Assembly (NCBI GenBank): GCA_964475755.1
Contig: CAYYXR010000011.1
Span: 4,026 to 68,025 of the forward strand
Source of the DNA: UBA11612 sp964475755
GTDB taxonomy: Bacteria > Pseudomonadota > Alphaproteobacteria > Rhodospirillales > Rhodospirillaceae
DNA length: 64,000 nt
Direction of reading: 5' to 3'
Below, piece by piece: positions 63,342 through 64,000 of this stretch. The notes below the pieces were generated by a model. It was not told the origin of the DNA and searched no databases. It saw only the letters and a program-made list of their open reading frames with translations. Positions within the stretch are counted from its first letter, which is position 1, and the number at the start of each line of letters is the position of its first letter. The position numbers were made by a program, and so were the translations under genes.

Positions 63342-64000
63342 CTAACCCACGCTTCCTTCCAAACTGATGCCGACGAGTTTCTGCGCCTCGACGGCGAACT
63401 CCATAGGCAGCGTCTGCAGCACTTCCTTGCAGAAGCCATTGACGATCAGCGACACGGCCTCTTCCTGGGTCATGCCCCGCTGCAAGCAGTAGAACAGCTG
63501 GTCCTCACTGATCTTCGAGGTGGTCGCCTCGTGCTCCGTCGTCGCCGTCGGATTACGGCTTTCGATATAGGGCACGGTGTGCGCACCGCAGGTATCGCCG
63601 ATCAGCAGGCTGTCACATTGCGTGTAGTTGCGCGCGCCGTCGGCCTTGGGTCCGATGCGCACAAGGCCGCGATAGGTATTGTCCGCACGCCCCGCCGAAA
63701 TGCCCTTCGAGATGATCTTCGAGCGGGTGTTCTTGCCCAGATGAATCATCTTGCTGCCGGTATCGGCTTGTTGGCGATTATTGGTAATGGCCACGGAATA
63801 GAACTCGCCGATGGAATTGTCGCCCTGCAAAATGCAGCTCGGATACTTCCAGGTGATGGCCGAACCGGTTTCCACTTGCGTCCACATTATTTTCGAATTG
63901 CGGCCACGGCACGCGCCGCGCTTGGTCACGAAATTATAGATACCGCCCTTGCCGTTCTCGTCGCCCGGATACCAGTTCTGCACGGTCGAATATTTGATCT
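63342..64000 (-). CDS. sufB: Fe-S assembly protein SufB (5' part beyond window)
   Basis: Core of the SufBC2D scaffold, holding the sulfur-accepting Cys and the cluster site with SufD. Only the C-terminal ~219 residues are here. They run from the segment STVQNWYPGDENGKGGIYNF through RGACRGRNSKIMWTQVETGS and MIHLGKNTRSKIISKGISAG to the C-terminal EDQLFYCLQRGMTQEEAVSL. The frame is open to the window edge, where the ATG would be further right. It is the first suf gene visible and precedes sufC by 20 bases. Confidence 0.95.
   Translation of the reverse strand, partial: IKYSTVQNWYPGDENGKGGIYNFVTKRGACRGRNSKIMWTQVETGSAITWKYPSCILQGDNSIGEFYSVAITNNRQQADTGSKMIHLGKNTRSKIISKGISAGRADNTYRGLVRIGPKADGARNYTQCDSLLIGDTCGAHTVPYIESRNPTATTEHEATTSKISEDQLFYCLQRGMTQEEAVSLIVNGFCKEVLQTLPMEFAVEAQKLVGISLEGSVG

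Overview
The window is a gene-dense chromosomal segment of moderate GC content with no prophage, CRISPR array or resistance island. The gene set points to an alphaproteobacterium whose order I cannot fix. The evidence is an NDUFA12-type complex I protein beside aat, accBC and aroQ, a B12-dependent class II ribonucleotide reductase, a HIG1-type twin-membrane protein, a sufBCDSU-sufT-sufA order, an RNase E with a long acidic insert, and a lone flgE behind a sigma-54 type promoter.

Layout. 1-11.2 kb: anmK (cut by the window edge), tyrS, a large AsmA/YhdP-like protein, glnE, a Bcp-type peroxiredoxin, a ferritin-like DUF455 protein, and prfB with its programmed +1 frameshift. 11.3-18.7 kb: cell-wall genes mrcA and a Tat-exported amidase, then divergent rne with a long structured leader. 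18.7-25.6 kb: an aminotransferase next to a gamma-glutamyltransferase-like lipoprotein, an M48 protease with TPRs, a DsbA-like protein, and flgE with its sigma-54 promoter and two upstream repeats. 25.6-31.7 kb: thiS-thiG, aroQ-accB-accC-aat, DUF2155, two tandem MCE (MlaD-like) genes and NDUFA12. 31.8-40.6 kb: nrdJ behind paired NrdR-type boxes, an orphan CD-NTase-like nucleotidyltransferase, serA, ridA, a FemAB/GNAT-like protein and a RAYT transposase. 40.6-48.6 kb: a YciA-type thioesterase, parE, an unknown gene, three valine-degradation genes and a divergent CoA-acylating aldehyde dehydrogenase. 48.7-55.2 kb: a chaperone-usher pilus locus with three DUF4402 subunits and an OmpR-type regulator. 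55.5-58.6 kb: tRNA-Val(GAC), N-formylglutamate amidohydrolase, an unknown gene, a HIG1 protein and a response-regulator gene broken by an in-frame stop. 58.6-64 kb: the suf iron-sulfur operon, read leftward, with sufB cut by the window edge.

Most of the window is core metabolism. The most interesting points are the CD-NTase-like gene in a housekeeping context with an Asn where the third catalytic acid is expected, the GGT-like lipoprotein with Ser at the nucleophile position, the flgE promoter architecture, the nrdJ operator pair, the DUF4402 pilus locus, the interrupted receiver domain, and a possible unannotated small membrane protein upstream of aroQ. I see no clear, wholly new multi-gene system. 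All family calls were made by reading the sequence, without database searches.
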